From Sutcliffiella horikoshii (GTDB lineage: Bacteria > Bacillota > Bacilli > Bacillales > Bacillaceae_I), in contig NZ_VTEV01000002.1 of the NCBI RefSeq assembly GCF_008180725.1, forward strand, positions 218,426 to 282,425: DNA of 64,000 nt. Reading direction: 5' to 3'. Below the pieces are notes generated by a model. It did not search any database. It saw only the letters and a list, made by a program, of their open reading frames with translations, and was not told the DNA's origin. The position numbers and the translations under genes were made by a program. Of the stretch, positions 1 through 9,612 are shown in pieces. How positions within the stretch are numbered: the first letter of the stretch is position 1; each line of letters begins with the position of its first letter.

Positions 1-1021
1 GTTCGGCGACCGTTTCGTTCATGAATCTGAAGAAGACCGCCGCAGCTTTTTCCGTGAATACGGCTTAAAATACGAAATGAAAAAATTGCAACAGGACTTA
101 GAAGAGTTCCGTGTCCGCTTTGACGTTTGGTACTCCGAGACTTCCCTTTATAACAACGGGAAAATTGACGATGCAATGGCAACGCTTCGCGAACAGGGTC
201 ACATCTACGAAGAAGAAGGAGCGACTTGGTTCCGTTCTACAGAATTCGGAGATGACAAAAACCGTGTATTGATTAAAAATGACGGATCTTACACGTATTT
301 AACTCCTGACATTGCGTACCATCAGGATAAACTAAAACGCGGCCACGACAAGCTTATCAACATCTGGGGAGCAGACCACCATGGTTACATTCCTCGTATG
401 AAGGCAGCCATTGAAGCATTAGGTTACGGGAAAAACGCACTGGAAGTGGAAATCATCCAGCTTGTCCACCTTTTCCAAAACGGTGAAAAGATGAAAATGA
501 GTAAGCGTACCGGTAAAGCAGTAACGATGCGCGACTTGATGGAAGAAGTGGGCTTGGATGCGGTACGTTATTTCTTTGCGATGCGTTCAGGAGATACTCA
601 TTTAGATTTCGATATGGACTTAGCAGTTTCCCAGTCTAACGAAAACCCTGTATTCTACGCACAATACGCGCACGCTCGTATTTGCAGCATGCTACGTCAA
701 GGGGAAGAGCAAGGTCTAAGCTTAGAAGGGGACTTTGCGCTAGAACACATCTCTTCTGAAAAAGAGATCGACCTTTTGAAAAAGCTTGGTGAATACCCAC
801 TTGCGGTAGCGGAAGCGGCAGAAAAACGCATCCCTCACCGTATTACGAACTATACATTTGAACTTGCTTCCGCGCTTCACAGTTTCTATAATGCGGAGAA
901 AGTTTTAGATCCTGACAACCAAGAAAAATCCAAAGCACGTCTTGGTTTGATGAAAGCCGTTCAAATCACACTGCAAGATGCACTTAAGTTGATCGGAGTT
1001 TCAGCACCAGAGAAAATGTAA
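1..1021 (+). CDS. argS: Arginyl-tRNA synthetase, 3' part (partial)
   Basis: Class I aminoacyl-tRNA synthetase that charges tRNA-Arg in the cytoplasm. The window opens inside the gene: the frame is open from base 2, and the first in-frame ATG at 77 is internal. The visible part contains the nucleotide-binding lid motif KMSKR (about base 496-510) and then the helical anticodon-binding (DALR-type) domain up to the stop at 1019-1021. The HIGH region lies outside the window. An intrinsic terminator follows 10 bases after the stop, so argS ends its transcript here. Confidence 0.95.
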   Translation, partial: FGDRFVHESEEDRRSFFREYGLKYEMKKLQQDLEEFRVRFDVWYSETSLYNNGKIDDAMATLREQGHIYEEEGATWFRSTEFGDDKNRVLIKNDGSYTYLTPDIAYHQDKLKRGHDKLINIWGADHHGYIPRMKAAIEALGYGKNALEVEIIQLVHLFQNGEKMKMSKRTGKAVTMRDLMEEVGLDAVRYFFAMRSGDTHLDFDMDLAVSQSNENPVFYAQYAHARICSMLRQGEEQGLSLEGDFALEHISSEKEIDLLKKLGEYPLAVAEAAEKRIPHRITNYTFELASALHSFYNAEKVLDPDNQEKSKARLGLMKAVQITLQDALKLIGVSAPEKM

Positions 1022-1028
1022 GACCCAA

Positions 1029-1067
1029 AAGCTCTCTACTAGAAATAAGAGTAGAGAGCTTTCTTTT
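1029..1067 (+). terminator. Intrinsic terminator of argS
   Basis: A 10-bp perfect stem (GCTCTCTACT at 1031-1040 with its complement at 1050-1059) is followed by a T-rich run. It stands directly behind the argS stop codon. Confidence 0.85.
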
Positions 1068-1114
1068 GGCCAAAATAACAACATAAGATAAAACAACAAG
1101 GGAGTTTTTCAACA

Positions 1115-1291
1115 ATGAAAGAAAGTTTATTAGCACTTGCAACAGGCATGGTAGTAGGATTTCTCTTCGCACTATTCCGCCTGCCAATCCCAGCACCACC
1201 CGTATTCTCAGGCATCGTAGGAATCGTCGGTATCTACCTCGGCTACCGCCTATTCACCTGGATAGCACCAATTTTTCAATCAAGCAACTAA
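1115..1291 (+). CDS. XapX-domain small membrane protein
   Basis: A 58-residue protein with two hydrophobic stretches (about residues 4-22 and 30-53) separated by a proline-rich turn, LPIPAPP. This matches the short XapX (DUF1427) family, which has no established biochemical function; a membrane location is inferred from composition. The start ATG follows an AAGGGAG ribosome-binding site at 1098-1104. It lies between the argS terminator and an inverted repeat at 1297, so it is probably transcribed alone. Confidence 0.8.
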   Translation: MKESLLALATGMVVGFLFALFRLPIPAPPVFSGIVGIVGIYLGYRLFTWIAPIFQSSN

Positions 1292-1296
1292 AAGAG

Positions 1297-1350
1297 AGAG
1301 GGGTCTGACTCTTCACCGCTTTAGAGCGGTGAGGGTCAGACCCCTCTTTA
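1297..1350. repeat. Inverted pair of GGGGTCTGAC repeats (bidirectional hairpin)
   Basis: AGAGGGGTCTGAC at 1297-1309 is exactly complementary to 1335-1347, and an inner stem CACCGCT/AGCGGTG (1314-1320, 1325-1331) stacks inside it. It belongs to the dispersed GGGGTCTGACCCC family in this window. Lying between convergent genes (XapX + and uvsE -) and followed by T-runs, it could also act as a terminator for both. Confidence 0.75.
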
Positions 1351-1371
1351 TCTCTTTACCTCTTTACCCCT

Positions 1372-2325
1372 TCACCACTCCACCGCGCCGCCACTCAGTC
1401 TTTTCACTCCACGGATTTTTGAAATGTCTTCGCATAGTTGGAGTGCCGCTTCATCTTTTCGTTTTGCTTCTATCATAAAGTCTACATCCTGCCCCAAGTC
1501 GACTGCTGCTTTCAAGAATTCCATGATAAATTGCAAATCCACAAAGTCCGCATGGTGTCGCAATTTCTTTTCCGAAATAGGGGAGGAGATATGTATCTTG
1601 GGAATGATGCCAATATCCTTCCACGTTCCATATACACGTGGCAACAACTCCTCCCATGACACAGAACTTGGGTTAGCGTACTCATGATGGTAATCAAATG
1701 CAAGCGGGATCCCAAGTTCCTCGCACAACACCAACGTTTCCTCCGTTGTGTAAGTCTTATCATCGTTCTCCAACGTCATCCGTGCCCTGACTTCATCTGG
1801 TAGCGACAAAATATTCTCACGAAATCTCTCCACCGCAAGCTCCTTGTTCCCATAAGCACCACCGACATGAATATTGATTGTACCCTCATCTTCTAACCCC
1901 ATCGCTTTCAACATCTCATAGTGGTACACCATATCAATCACCGCATTCTCGGTAATATGCGGTTTATCACTCGTAAACAACGTGAATTGGTTGGGGTGGA
2001 AACTGGAACGCATGCCATACCGCTTTACCAAGTCGCCAATCTCCTTGAATTCATCCCCGAACTCACGTACAAAGTCCCACTTCACATCAGGGTGGGTGGC
2101 AAGCGGAACGATGGAAGAGGAGAAGCGAAAGACTTGAATTTCATGTGCAATACAAAAATAGATCGTTCGCAAAGTGTTCCGTAAATTTTCACGTGTGACG
2201 GCCAATAATTTATCCTTCTTTTCAGCATCATCCAGCTGCTTATACCGGGTATAGGTTAAAGCGCGGGCAGGGGATGCCTCCCACAATGTCCAAGATTGTG
2301 AGACAAAACCAAAGCGAATACGCAT
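1372..2325 (-). CDS. uvsE: UV damage endonuclease UvsE
   Basis: A 317-residue member of the UvdE/UvsE family. These metal-dependent TIM-barrel enzymes nick DNA 5' of UV photoproducts and start an alternative excision repair. The family pattern is visible in MRIRFGFVSQS at the N-terminus, RYGMRSSFHPNQF near residue 105, NIHVGGAYGNKE, LENDDKTYT (metal ligand region) and FDYHHE. The ATG follows an AAGGAG site. The B. subtilis homologue ywjD lies next to the ywjE cardiolipin synthase gene, as here, where the genes are 38 bp apart on the same strand. Confidence 0.93.
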   Translation of the reverse strand: MRIRFGFVSQSWTLWEASPARALTYTRYKQLDDAEKKDKLLAVTRENLRNTLRTIYFCIAHEIQVFRFSSSIVPLATHPDVKWDFVREFGDEFKEIGDLVKRYGMRSSFHPNQFTLFTSDKPHITENAVIDMVYHYEMLKAMGLEDEGTINIHVGGAYGNKELAVERFRENILSLPDEVRARMTLENDDKTYTTEETLVLCEELGIPLAFDYHHEYANPSSVSWEELLPRVYGTWKDIGIIPKIHISSPISEKKLRHHADFVDLQFIMEFLKAAVDLGQDVDFMIEAKRKDEAALQLCEDISKIRGVKRLSGGAVEW

Positions 2326-2363
2326 AACACCAGACTCCTTTTTGACAGCTTACCATTCCTTTT

Positions 2364-3569
2364 CTACAACAATGGCGCAATAATCTTCGAAAGCTTTTCT
2401 TTTCCTTTATCCATCCAAGTTCTGTTTCGGATAAACTCAAGCGTCAATTTCTCCGAATTATGAATGTCCTTATGAATCTCCTGAACGGTCTTGTGTACAA
2501 ATTCTTTATCAAAAATTAAACAATTTATTTCATTGTTCAAAAACAGGCTCCGCTTATCAAAGTTGGCAGTCCCAATATCACAAGTATGGTCGTCGATCAC
2601 CACAACTTTGGCATGATAAAATCCAAGATAGAAGCGATAAACATCAGCACCTGCTTCTATCAGCGTTGCGAAATATGGGAACGCTGCATCCATCACCAGC
2701 GCATGGTCCGCTTTAGCAGGAACAAGAATCGTCACCTTCACGCCGCGGCCTAGAGCGTCTAGTAACTCATCCAACAAGGATTCACTCGGAATAAAGTAGG
2801 GGGTACAAATGATGATGGATGTCTCCGCTTTTTGAATTAGTTTATAAAACGTTTCCGTCAAATGGCCGCCATTCGTTGGTACCAGTTTGTGCGTAATGGG
2901 TCCTTTCGGAAGCTCTGGATAATACCTTTTGCCCCACTCGCTGGATGGAAAATCGCCGGCTTGCTCCCAGTTCTGGATAAACTGTGACTGAAGGTCCTGA
3001 ACACCTTCCCCCTCCAGTTTAAGGTGGTAGTCGCGCCAAACGCCAAACTCCGGATCTTGACCCAAATATTCTTTTCCAATATTGAACCCACCAACATATC
3101 CGATTTTTCCGTCAATCACCGTAATTTTTCGGTGATTTCGCTGATTAATACTGAAAAAAAAGAATGGGAATGCGGGCTTGTGATAAACCTCTACTTCGAT
3201 ACCGTGCTTTTCGAGGTCTTTAATGGTTTCTTTTTTTATATCAAAGGATCCAAAATAATCAAGAAGGAGACGAACCTCCAGGCCTTGATCTGCTTTATCT
3301 TTTAAAATAGACAGAAATTCTTTGCTCGCATGATCGTTGCGTACCATGTAAAAGAGGGAATGAATGTGATTGGTGGCATGACGCATATCGTGAAATAAAT
3401 CCTTATACAGCAAGTTGCCATCGGCATAGAGCAAAATTTCACTCTGCCTTTTCGGAAACTTCAACCTTTTGATTTCTTTTAAATGCTTTTTTCTCCCCAG
3501 ATGTAAATCAAGCGCCAACCATGCAACCACAAGTGCAATCGCCCCGATAATGTAAAATGCAATTTCCAT
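2364..3569 (-). CDS. clsB: Cardiolipin synthase (YwjE/ClsB type)
   Basis: A 401-residue phospholipase-D-superfamily enzyme that condenses phosphatidylglycerol to cardiolipin at the membrane. One N-terminal transmembrane helix (EIAFYIIGAIALVVAWLA) is followed by two HKD motifs, HRKITVID and HAKVVVID. The chosen ATG (cat at 3567-3569) has a GGGAGGG site 7 bases upstream; an upstream in-frame start at 3596 would add nine residues without a good site. Length agrees with B. subtilis YwjE (about 400). It probably forms one unit with uvsE downstream. Confidence 0.92.
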   Translation of the reverse strand: MEIAFYIIGAIALVVAWLALDLHLGRKKHLKEIKRLKFPKRQSEILLYADGNLLYKDLFHDMRHATNHIHSLFYMVRNDHASKEFLSILKDKADQGLEVRLLLDYFGSFDIKKETIKDLEKHGIEVEVYHKPAFPFFFFSINQRNHRKITVIDGKIGYVGGFNIGKEYLGQDPEFGVWRDYHLKLEGEGVQDLQSQFIQNWEQAGDFPSSEWGKRYYPELPKGPITHKLVPTNGGHLTETFYKLIQKAETSIIICTPYFIPSESLLDELLDALGRGVKVTILVPAKADHALVMDAAFPYFATLIEAGADVYRFYLGFYHAKVVVIDDHTCDIGTANFDKRSLFLNNEINCLIFDKEFVHKTVQEIHKDIHNSEKLTLEFIRNRTWMDKGKEKLSKIIAPLL

Positions 3570-3689
3570 CCTTTTCCCTCCCGAAAACACGTCCATATAG
3601 TTTTTACGTATTACTGCGTTCTTATCCTATAACTAATTACCCATACCCTAATTCGTCGAAAAATAAAGCCGATATTTAAGCTAAATGTG

Positions 3690-3718
3690 TTGACTGAATG
3701 CTCATTCAGTAATAAGAT
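3690..3718 (+). promoter_or_regulatory. fadF promoter with palindromic operator
   Basis: TTGACT (3690-3695) and TAAGAT (3713-3718) are separated by exactly 17 bp. The spacer and part of the -35 box are occupied by a perfect palindrome, ACTGAATG-CT-CATTCAGT (3693-3710). A TetR-type repressor bound here would block the promoter. The TetR gene at 11129 in the same cluster is the obvious candidate (inference). A related palindrome precedes the thiolase gene at 6018. Confidence 0.75.
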
Positions 3719-3834
3719 ATAGGTAAATTACTAAAGTTCTGAAAATTATATTCTTTCCAAACATTGAGGCTCTTTCGTAGAAAAAAACACGTAAACGGCC
3801 GACAGTAAAAGGGGACACGAAAGGAGTGGGAGAT

Positions 3835-5952
3835 GTGAGTAACGGTTTGTTAATTGCCAATTGGATTTTAACGATAATTGTAACCGCTTACGCAGTATCG
3901 CTATTTGTTTACTTAATCAGAACAAGGATTCAATTCATCAAACTTGGGAAAAAAGTTGAATTCGACAACAAAATGAAAGAACGATTAGACAAAGTTTGGG
4001 TCAATGTTTTTGGCCAGAAAAAATTATTGAAGGATAAGAAAAGTGGGATTATCCACGTCATGTTCTTCTATGGATTTCTGATGGTTCAGCTTGGGGCGCT
4101 GGACTTAATCATCAAAGGGCTTGCTCCAAACGCGCATTTGCCGCTTGGACGATTATATCCAGCCTTTACGTTTTTCCAAGAGCTAGTAACGCTAATGATT
4201 CTAGTTGCGGTTGTTTGGGCTTTCCACCGCCGCTATGTGGAAAAGTTAGTTCGTTTAAAAAGAGGCTTTAAATCTGGCCTAGTGTTACTATTTATCGGCG
4301 GATTGATGCTTTCTGTTTTATTTTCAAACGGAATGGGGCTTATCTGGCATGATCACGGCTTAACATGGAGCGAGCCGGTAGCATCCTTATTTGCACTCAT
4401 GTTCAGCTGGATCAATGAAACGGCAGCTATTGCATTATTCTATGTCGGCTGGTGGATTCACCTGTTATTCCTATTAACCTTCTTGGTGTACGTACCGCAA
4501 TCCAAGCACGCACATTTAATTGCTGGACCTGCTAATGTATTTTTCCACCGTACAACGAACCCAGGAAAGCTTGAGAAAATTAATTTTGAAGACGAAACAC
4601 AAGAAACATTCGGTGTTGGAAAAGTGGAAGACTTCACCCAATACCAATTGATCGATATGTACGCCTGTGTGGAATGTGGACGCTGTACCAACATGTGTCC
4701 GGCAACAGGAACAGGAAAAATGTTGTCACCAATGGATTTGATCGTCAAAATCCGTGATCACTTAACAGACAAGGGAGCGGCCATCACGTCTAAATCCCCT
4801 TGGGTACCAACATATGCGTTCAATAACACGCATGGTAATCAGCTTGCCATGATGTCCGCTGCCGGAAAAGGTGCACAAGAAAGCGCGGCAACGATCGAAT
4901 ACAGCCCGAGCCTGATCGGCGATGTCATCACCGAAGAAGAGATCTGGGCATGTACGACCTGTCGTAACTGTGAGGACCAATGTCCGGTAATGAACGAACA
5001 TGTCGATAAAATCATCGACCTTCGCCGTTACCTGGTGCTTACAGAAGGAAAAATGGATGCCGATGCACAGCGCGCGATGACCAACATCGAGCGCCAAGGA
5101 AATCCTTGGGGTCTAAACCGTAAAGAACGTGAAAACTGGCGCGATGCAGCACCAGAAGTAAGCATTCCGACGGTAAAAGAAATGAAAAAAGCAGGCGAAG
5201 AGTTTGAATATCTGTTCTGGGTAGGATCCATGGGCTCCTTCGATAATCGTTCCCAGAAAATCGCCATCTCTTTTGCAAAGTTAATGAACGAAGCTGGCGT
5301 AAAATTCGCAATCCTCGGCAACAAGGAGAAAAACTCCGGAGACACACCGCGCCGTCTAGGAAACGAATTCTTATTCCAAGAGCTTGCAACAAGCAATATT
5401 GCGGAATTCGAGAAAAACGAAGTCAAAAAAATCGTCACGATCGACCCGCATGCTTATAACATTTTCAAAAACGAGTACCCAGATTTCGGACTGGAGGCGG
5501 AAGTCTACCACCATACTGAAGTGTTGGCAGAGCTTGTAAAAGAAGGCAAGCTGACACCAGTACACGAGGTAAGAGAAACCATCACATATCACGATTCCTG
5601 CTACCTCGGAAGATACAACGAAGTATACGAGCCGCCTCGTGACATCTTGAAAGCCATCCCAGGCGTCAAAGTGGTCGAAATGAACCGCAGCCGCGAAACG
5701 GGAATGTGCTGTGGAGCCGGCGGAGGACTCATGTGGATGGAAGAAGACACAGGCACACGCGTCAACGTCGCCCGTACCGAACAAGCACTCGAAGTTGCAC
5801 CAAGCGTCATCAGCTCCGGCTGTCCTTACTGCTTAACAATGCTTTCTGATGGAACGAAAGCAAAAGAAGTAGAAGAAAACGTCGGCACATACGACGTAGC
5901 AGAACTACTAGAGCGCTCCGTCATCGGCGAAAAACAAGAATTAGTATCCTAA
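3835..5952 (+). CDS. fadF: Fe-S oxidoreductase of fatty-acid oxidation (FadF type)
   Basis: A 705-residue membrane iron-sulfur protein of the heterodisulfide-reductase/glycolate-oxidase type. In Bacilli it is thought to pass electrons from acyl-CoA oxidation to the quinone pool. The order is a cytochrome-b-like N-terminal membrane domain (about residues 5-225), two 4Fe-4S motifs CVECGRCTNMCP (near 280) and CTTCRNCEDQCP (near 372), then two CCG domains with HDSCYLGRYN (near 585) and CCGAGGG (near 624). GTG at 3835 is chosen because AGGAG lies 8 bases upstream; the GTG at 3826 overlaps that site. First gene of the fad cluster, under the operator at 3693. Confidence 0.9.
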   Translation: MSNGLLIANWILTIIVTAYAVSLFVYLIRTRIQFIKLGKKVEFDNKMKERLDKVWVNVFGQKKLLKDKKSGIIHVMFFYGFLMVQLGALDLIIKGLAPNAHLPLGRLYPAFTFFQELVTLMILVAVVWAFHRRYVEKLVRLKRGFKSGLVLLFIGGLMLSVLFSNGMGLIWHDHGLTWSEPVASLFALMFSWINETAAIALFYVGWWIHLLFLLTFLVYVPQSKHAHLIAGPANVFFHRTTNPGKLEKINFEDETQETFGVGKVEDFTQYQLIDMYACVECGRCTNMCPATGTGKMLSPMDLIVKIRDHLTDKGAAITSKSPWVPTYAFNNTHGNQLAMMSAAGKGAQESAATIEYSPSLIGDVITEEEIWACTTCRNCEDQCPVMNEHVDKIIDLRRYLVLTEGKMDADAQRAMTNIERQGNPWGLNRKERENWRDAAPEVSIPTVKEMKKAGEEFEYLFWVGSMGSFDNRSQKIAISFAKLMNEAGVKFAILGNKEKNSGDTPRRLGNEFLFQELATSNIAEFEKNEVKKIVTIDPHAYNIFKNEYPDFGLEAEVYHHTEVLAELVKEGKLTPVHEVRETITYHDSCYLGRYNEVYEPPRDILKAIPGVKVVEMNRSRETGMCCGAGGGLMWMEEDTGTRVNVARTEQALEVAPSVISSGCPYCLTMLSDGTKAKEVEENVGTYDVAELLERSVIGEKQELVS

Positions 5953-6017
5953 TAGAATAATAGATTCACGTCTCAAGGTGTACGTAGTCTACTGCGTGCA
6001 CCATATGCTTTTCACCA

Positions 6018-6039
6018 AAACTGAGCGCCCGTTCAGTTT
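6018..6039. promoter_or_regulatory. Second fad operator-like palindrome
   Basis: AAACTGAGCG-CC-CGTTCAGTTT, ten-base arms with one mismatch around a two-base centre. Its core (ACTGAGCG CC CGTTCAGT) has the same geometry as the fadF operator at 3693-3710 (ACTGAATG CT CATTCAGT). It lies between fadF and the thiolase gene, which suggests that both units answer to the same regulator. No clear -35/-10 pair was identified here. Confidence 0.6.
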
Positions 6040-6084
6040 ATAAAGAATACAAATTGTAAGCGGTAACAAAAAGTGCTGAGCAGT

Positions 6085-6220
6085 TTCCCCAATTGATTGG
6101 AGTGCAAGGTGTGAGACTCCTGCGGGGGATAACGGTTGGTTGAGACCCCACAGGCGAAGCCGAGGAGGCTCAACCACCGTCCCGCGGAAAGCGAACACCT
6201 GGAACGAAGAGCAATTGGGA
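6085..6220. repeat. Dispersed palindromic intergenic repeat, full-length copy
   Basis: About 136 bp. Its ends are inverted (TCCCCAATTG at 6085-6094 against CAATTGGGA at 6212-6220). Inside are GTGAGACTCCTGCGGG, GAGACCCCACAGGCGAAG, CGAGGAGGCTCAA and CCGCGGAAAGCGAACACCTGG. Related copies occur at 30644-31008, and remnants at 22511 and 63005. Sequences of this look are common between genes in Bacillaceae. No protein is encoded. It occupies most of the 315-bp fadF-thiolase gap. Confidence 0.8.
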
Positions 6221-6267
6221 GTATACGCAAACATTATTTTTTTCAAATAAAAAGGAGGAAATCAACC

Positions 6268-7446
6268 ATGGGAAAAACAGTAATCGTTAGTGGAGTCCGC
6301 ACACCAATCGGCCGTTTCGCAGGAGGATTAAGCGCCCTATCAGCCTCAGACCTAGGAGCAGTCGCCATCAAAGAAGCACTAAACAGAGCAAACCTATCCG
6401 GCGACCAAGTAGGCGAAGTCATCATGGGCACCGTCCTTCAAGGCGGCCAAGGCCAACTTCCATCCCGCCAAGCCTCCCAAAAAGCAGGCCTGCCATGGGA
6501 AGTACGCACCGAAACCATCAACAAAGTATGCGCATCCGGCATGCGCAGCGTCACACTAGGCGACATCCTCATCCGTTCCGGTGAAGAAGAAGTCATCGTC
6601 GCAGGCGGAATGGAATCCATGAGCAACGCACCATACATGCTTCCAAAAGCAAGATGGGGACTTCGTATGGGCGACAGCACTGTCCAAGACTTAATGGTTC
6701 ATGACGGGCTTACTTGCACATTCACAGGCGTTCACATGGGTACCTACGGAAACAGTGTCGCAAAGGAAATGGAGATCAGCCGTGAAGACCAAGATGCATG
6801 GGCATTCAGAAGTCACCAGCGCGCCATTGAAGCAACGGAAAAAGGCATATTTGATGCTGAAATCGTTCCAGTTCCCGTACCGCAGCGAAAAGGGGACCCG
6901 ATTGTTGTTAGCAAAGATGAGTCTCCTCGAAAAGATACATCCATCGAGAAACTTGCGTCATTAAGACCGGCGTTTGACCATGACGGAACGATTACGGCAG
7001 GAAACGCGCCAGGCGTGAATGACGGAGCTAGTGCGCTTGTGTTAATGAGTGAGGACCGAGCGGCAAAAGAAGGGAAAGAAGTACTGGCAACCATCCTTGG
7101 GCATGTCTCCATTGCAGTGGAAGCAAAGGATTTCCCGAAAACTCCAGGACTTGTCATCACCGAACTTTTAAAGAAAACAGGAACAAAGCTGGAAGAGATT
7201 GATCTTTTTGAAATAAATGAGGCGTTTGCAGCGGTAGCCCTCGCATCTGCAAATCTAGCAGGTCTGGATCTGGAAAAGGTGAATGTAAACGGCGGTGCGG
7301 TAGCGCTTGGACATCCAATCGGGGCAAGTGGAGCACGCATCATCGTTTCATTGATCCATGAGCTGAAGCGCCGCGGCGGCGGTCTTGGAATTGCCTCTAT
7401 CTGCTCAGGCGGTGGACAGGGCGATGCAATTTTGATTCAGGTATAA
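6268..7446 (+). CDS. Acetyl-CoA C-acetyltransferase (thiolase)
   Basis: A 392-residue thiolase that cleaves 3-ketoacyl-CoA to acetyl-CoA plus a shortened acyl-CoA (or joins two acetyl-CoA). The nucleophile Cys88 sits in [10 protein letters not shown]. The C-terminal catalytic motifs are [20 protein letters not shown] and [10 protein letters not shown]. The ATG at 6268 follows AAAGGAGGAAATC; longer readings upstream run through the intergenic repeat and are rejected. The hydroxyacyl-CoA dehydrogenase gene starts 31 bp downstream in the same operon. B. subtilis equivalents are MmgA and YhfS; which is the orthologue is not decided here. Confidence 0.95.
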   Translation: MGKTVIVSGVRTPIGRFAGGLSALSASDLGAVAIKEALNRANLSGDQVGEVIMGTVLQGGQGQLPSRQASQKAGLPWEVRTETINKVCASGMRSVTLGDILIRSGEEEVIVAGGMESMSNAPYMLPKARWGLRMGDSTVQDLMVHDGLTCTFTGVHMGTYGNSVAKEMEISREDQDAWAFRSHQRAIEATEKGIFDAEIVPVPVPQRKGDPIVVSKDESPRKDTSIEKLASLRPAFDHDGTITAGNAPGVNDGASALVLMSEDRAAKEGKEVLATILGHVSIAVEAKDFPKTPGLVITELLKKTGTKLEEIDLFEINEAFAAVALASANLAGLDLEKVNVNGGAVALGHPIGASGARIIVSLIHELKRRGGGLGIASICSGGGQGDAILIQV

Positions 7447-7477
7447 GCGAGAGAAACTTTTTAGGAGGAATCAGAAC

Positions 7478-8332
7478 ATGACAATTCAAAAAGTAATGGT
7501 AATTGGGGCAGGACAGATGGGCTCAGGCATCGCGCAGGTTTGTGCGATGGCCGGGTATGACGTATATATGAACGATTTAAAACAGGAATTCTTGGAGCGC
7601 GGACTTGCGGGCATTTCGAAGAATTTGAGCAGATCCGTGGACAAAGGCCGCATGACAGAGGATGAGAAAGCAGCTGTACTTGGTCGCCTGCAAACAACCA
7701 CCACCCTTGAAGATGCCAAACATGTCGACATCGTCATTGAAGCGGCAGTGGAAAACATGGACATCAAAAAGAAGATTTTCGCAGAACTTGATGAGCACGC
7801 TCCGGCTCACACCATTTTAGCGACAAATACATCTTCGCTTCCGATCACGGAAATTGCTGCAGCGACAGGCAGACCGGAAAAGGTAATCGGGATGCACTTT
7901 ATGAATCCTGTACCTGTTATGAAACTTGTAGAAATTATTCGCGGTTTGCAGACAGCGGACGAAGTGTACGGCGCAATTGAAGATATGACGAAAAAGCTAT
8001 CCAAGGTACCGGTGGAAGTGAACGATTTTCCAGGATTCGTTTCTAACCGTGTGTTGATGCCAATGATCAATGAAGCAATTTTCACGGTGTATGAAGGCGT
8101 GGCAACACCGGAAGCAATTGATGAAGTCATGAAGCTCGGCATGAACCATCCGATGGGGCCGTTGACGCTTGCGGATTTTATTGGGCTTGATACATGCCTG
8201 TACATTATGGAAACGTTGCATGAAGGCTTTGGCGATGACAAATATCGTCCGTGTCCGTTGCTGAGAAAATATGTGAAAGCTGGTTGGCTGGGCCGCAAGA
8301 CTGGCAGAGGGTTTTATACTTACGAAACATAA
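7478..8332 (+). CDS. 3-hydroxybutyryl-CoA dehydrogenase (MmgB type)
   Basis: A 284-residue NAD(P)-dependent short-chain 3-hydroxyacyl-CoA dehydrogenase, acting one step before the thiolase. The N-terminal Rossmann motif is [18 protein letters not shown] (residues 9-26). Catalytic residues fall in [16 protein letters not shown], and the C-terminal dimer domain includes [16 protein letters not shown]. The start ATG follows TTAGGAGGAATC. Length agrees with B. subtilis MmgB (about 287). Cotranscribed with the thiolase and acyl-CoA dehydrogenase genes (gaps 31 and 50 bp). Confidence 0.95.
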   Translation: MTIQKVMVIGAGQMGSGIAQVCAMAGYDVYMNDLKQEFLERGLAGISKNLSRSVDKGRMTEDEKAAVLGRLQTTTTLEDAKHVDIVIEAAVENMDIKKKIFAELDEHAPAHTILATNTSSLPITEIAAATGRPEKVIGMHFMNPVPVMKLVEIIRGLQTADEVYGAIEDMTKKLSKVPVEVNDFPGFVSNRVLMPMINEAIFTVYEGVATPEAIDEVMKLGMNHPMGPLTLADFIGLDTCLYIMETLHEGFGDDKYRPCPLLRKYVKAGWLGRKTGRGFYTYET

Positions 8333-8382
8333 GAGTGACATGATGGATATTTTTTAAGACAGCAGGAGAGGGGACGAATAGC

Positions 8383-9519
8383 ATGAATTTACGTTTTACA
8401 GAAGAGCAGGAAATGGTTCGGAAAATGGTGCGCGATTTCGCAGAAACCGAAATTGCACCTTTCGTGGAAAAAATGGAAGAGGGCGAGTTCCCTCGTGAGA
8501 TATTGAGGAAAATGGCGGACCTTGGGCTGATGGGGATGACCATTCCGGAAGAGTACGGCGGAGCGGGCATGGACTTTCCTTCCTACATCATCGCCATCAA
8601 TGAACTTTCCCGTGTGAGCGCAACGGTCGGAGTTATCCTGTCCGTACACACCTCCGTTGGGACGAATCCGATTCTTTATTTTGGCACAGAAGAGCAGAAG
8701 CAAAAATATGTGACAAAACTTGCGTCCGGCGAGTTTCTCGGAGCATTCTGTTTAACGGAGCCGAGTGCAGGGTCGGATGCAGGGAGTTTGAAAACGCGTG
8801 CTGTTAAGCAAGGGGACCATTATGTGTTGAACGGAGCGAAGGTGTTCATCACAAACGGCGGGGAAGCGGACACGTACATTGTGTTTGCTTCGACTAATCC
8901 GGAGCTTGGATCCAAAGGGGTTTCCGCATTCATCGTGGAAAAGGATACTCCAGGATTTGTGATTGGAAAAGATGAGCACAAGATGGGCTTGCACGGTTCA
9001 AAAACGGTCCAGTTAACGTTTGAAGACGCGAAAGTTCCTGTGGAAAACCTGCTTGGTGCAGAAGGGGAAGGCTTTAAAATAGCAATGGCAAATCTGGATG
9101 TCGGCCGAATCGGTATTGCGGCGCAGTCCCTTGGTATCGCAGAAGCGGCAGTACAGGCAGCAACAGCCTATGCGAAAGAGCGCGTCCAGTTCGGAAAGCC
9201 GATTGCGGCACAGCAGGGTGTTTCTTTTAAACTGGCAGACATGGCGACGGCTGTGGAAGGTGCGAGGTTGTTGACGTACCGTGCGGCCAACTTGCGTGCT
9301 TTGGGCAAGCCATGCGGAAAAGAAGCATCGATGGCGAAGCTTTTTGCCTCACAGACTGCGATGAACGTTGCGATAGAGGCAGTTCAGGTATTCGGCGGCT
9401 ACGGCTATACGAAGGACTATCCAGTTGAGCGCTACTTCCGTGACGCGAAGGTGTGTGAGATTTACGAAGGAACGAGCGAGATTCAGAGATTGGTGATTGG
9501 GAAGCATTTGATGAACTGA
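8383..9519 (+). CDS. Acyl-CoA dehydrogenase, first paralogue
   Basis: A 378-residue FAD-dependent acyl-CoA dehydrogenase (short/branched-chain type), which introduces the alpha-beta double bond. FAD- and substrate-binding motifs are [14 protein letters not shown] and [11 protein letters not shown], and the catalytic base Glu lies in [13 protein letters not shown] near the C-terminus. The start follows GAGAGGGGACGA. It is about two-thirds similar by eye to the second copy at 9973, which suggests an old tandem duplication. A 453-bp spacer with a phased repeat array separates the two. Confidence 0.94.
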   Translation: MNLRFTEEQEMVRKMVRDFAETEIAPFVEKMEEGEFPREILRKMADLGLMGMTIPEEYGGAGMDFPSYIIAINELSRVSATVGVILSVHTSVGTNPILYFGTEEQKQKYVTKLASGEFLGAFCLTEPSAGSDAGSLKTRAVKQGDHYVLNGAKVFITNGGEADTYIVFASTNPELGSKGVSAFIVEKDTPGFVIGKDEHKMGLHGSKTVQLTFEDAKVPVENLLGAEGEGFKIAMANLDVGRIGIAAQSLGIAEAAVQAATAYAKERVQFGKPIAAQQGVSFKLADMATAVEGARLLTYRAANLRALGKPCGKEASMAKLFASQTAMNVAIEAVQVFGGYGYTKDYPVERYFRDAKVCEIYEGTSEIQRLVIGKHLMN

Positions 9520-9612
9520 TGGGGGACGGCTGGAAAACGGTGAGACGCAGTGAAGGAAGAAGCTGCTCCTGCAAGAAGTGAGGGATTTTTGCTTTTTCAC
9601 AAGGTGCTCGCG

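Noticed and set aside
6136-6267. N-terminal extension of the thiolase to 6136
   Set aside because: The added 44 residues are encoded by the palindromic intergenic repeat, and a strong AAAGGAGGAA site marks the ATG at 6268.
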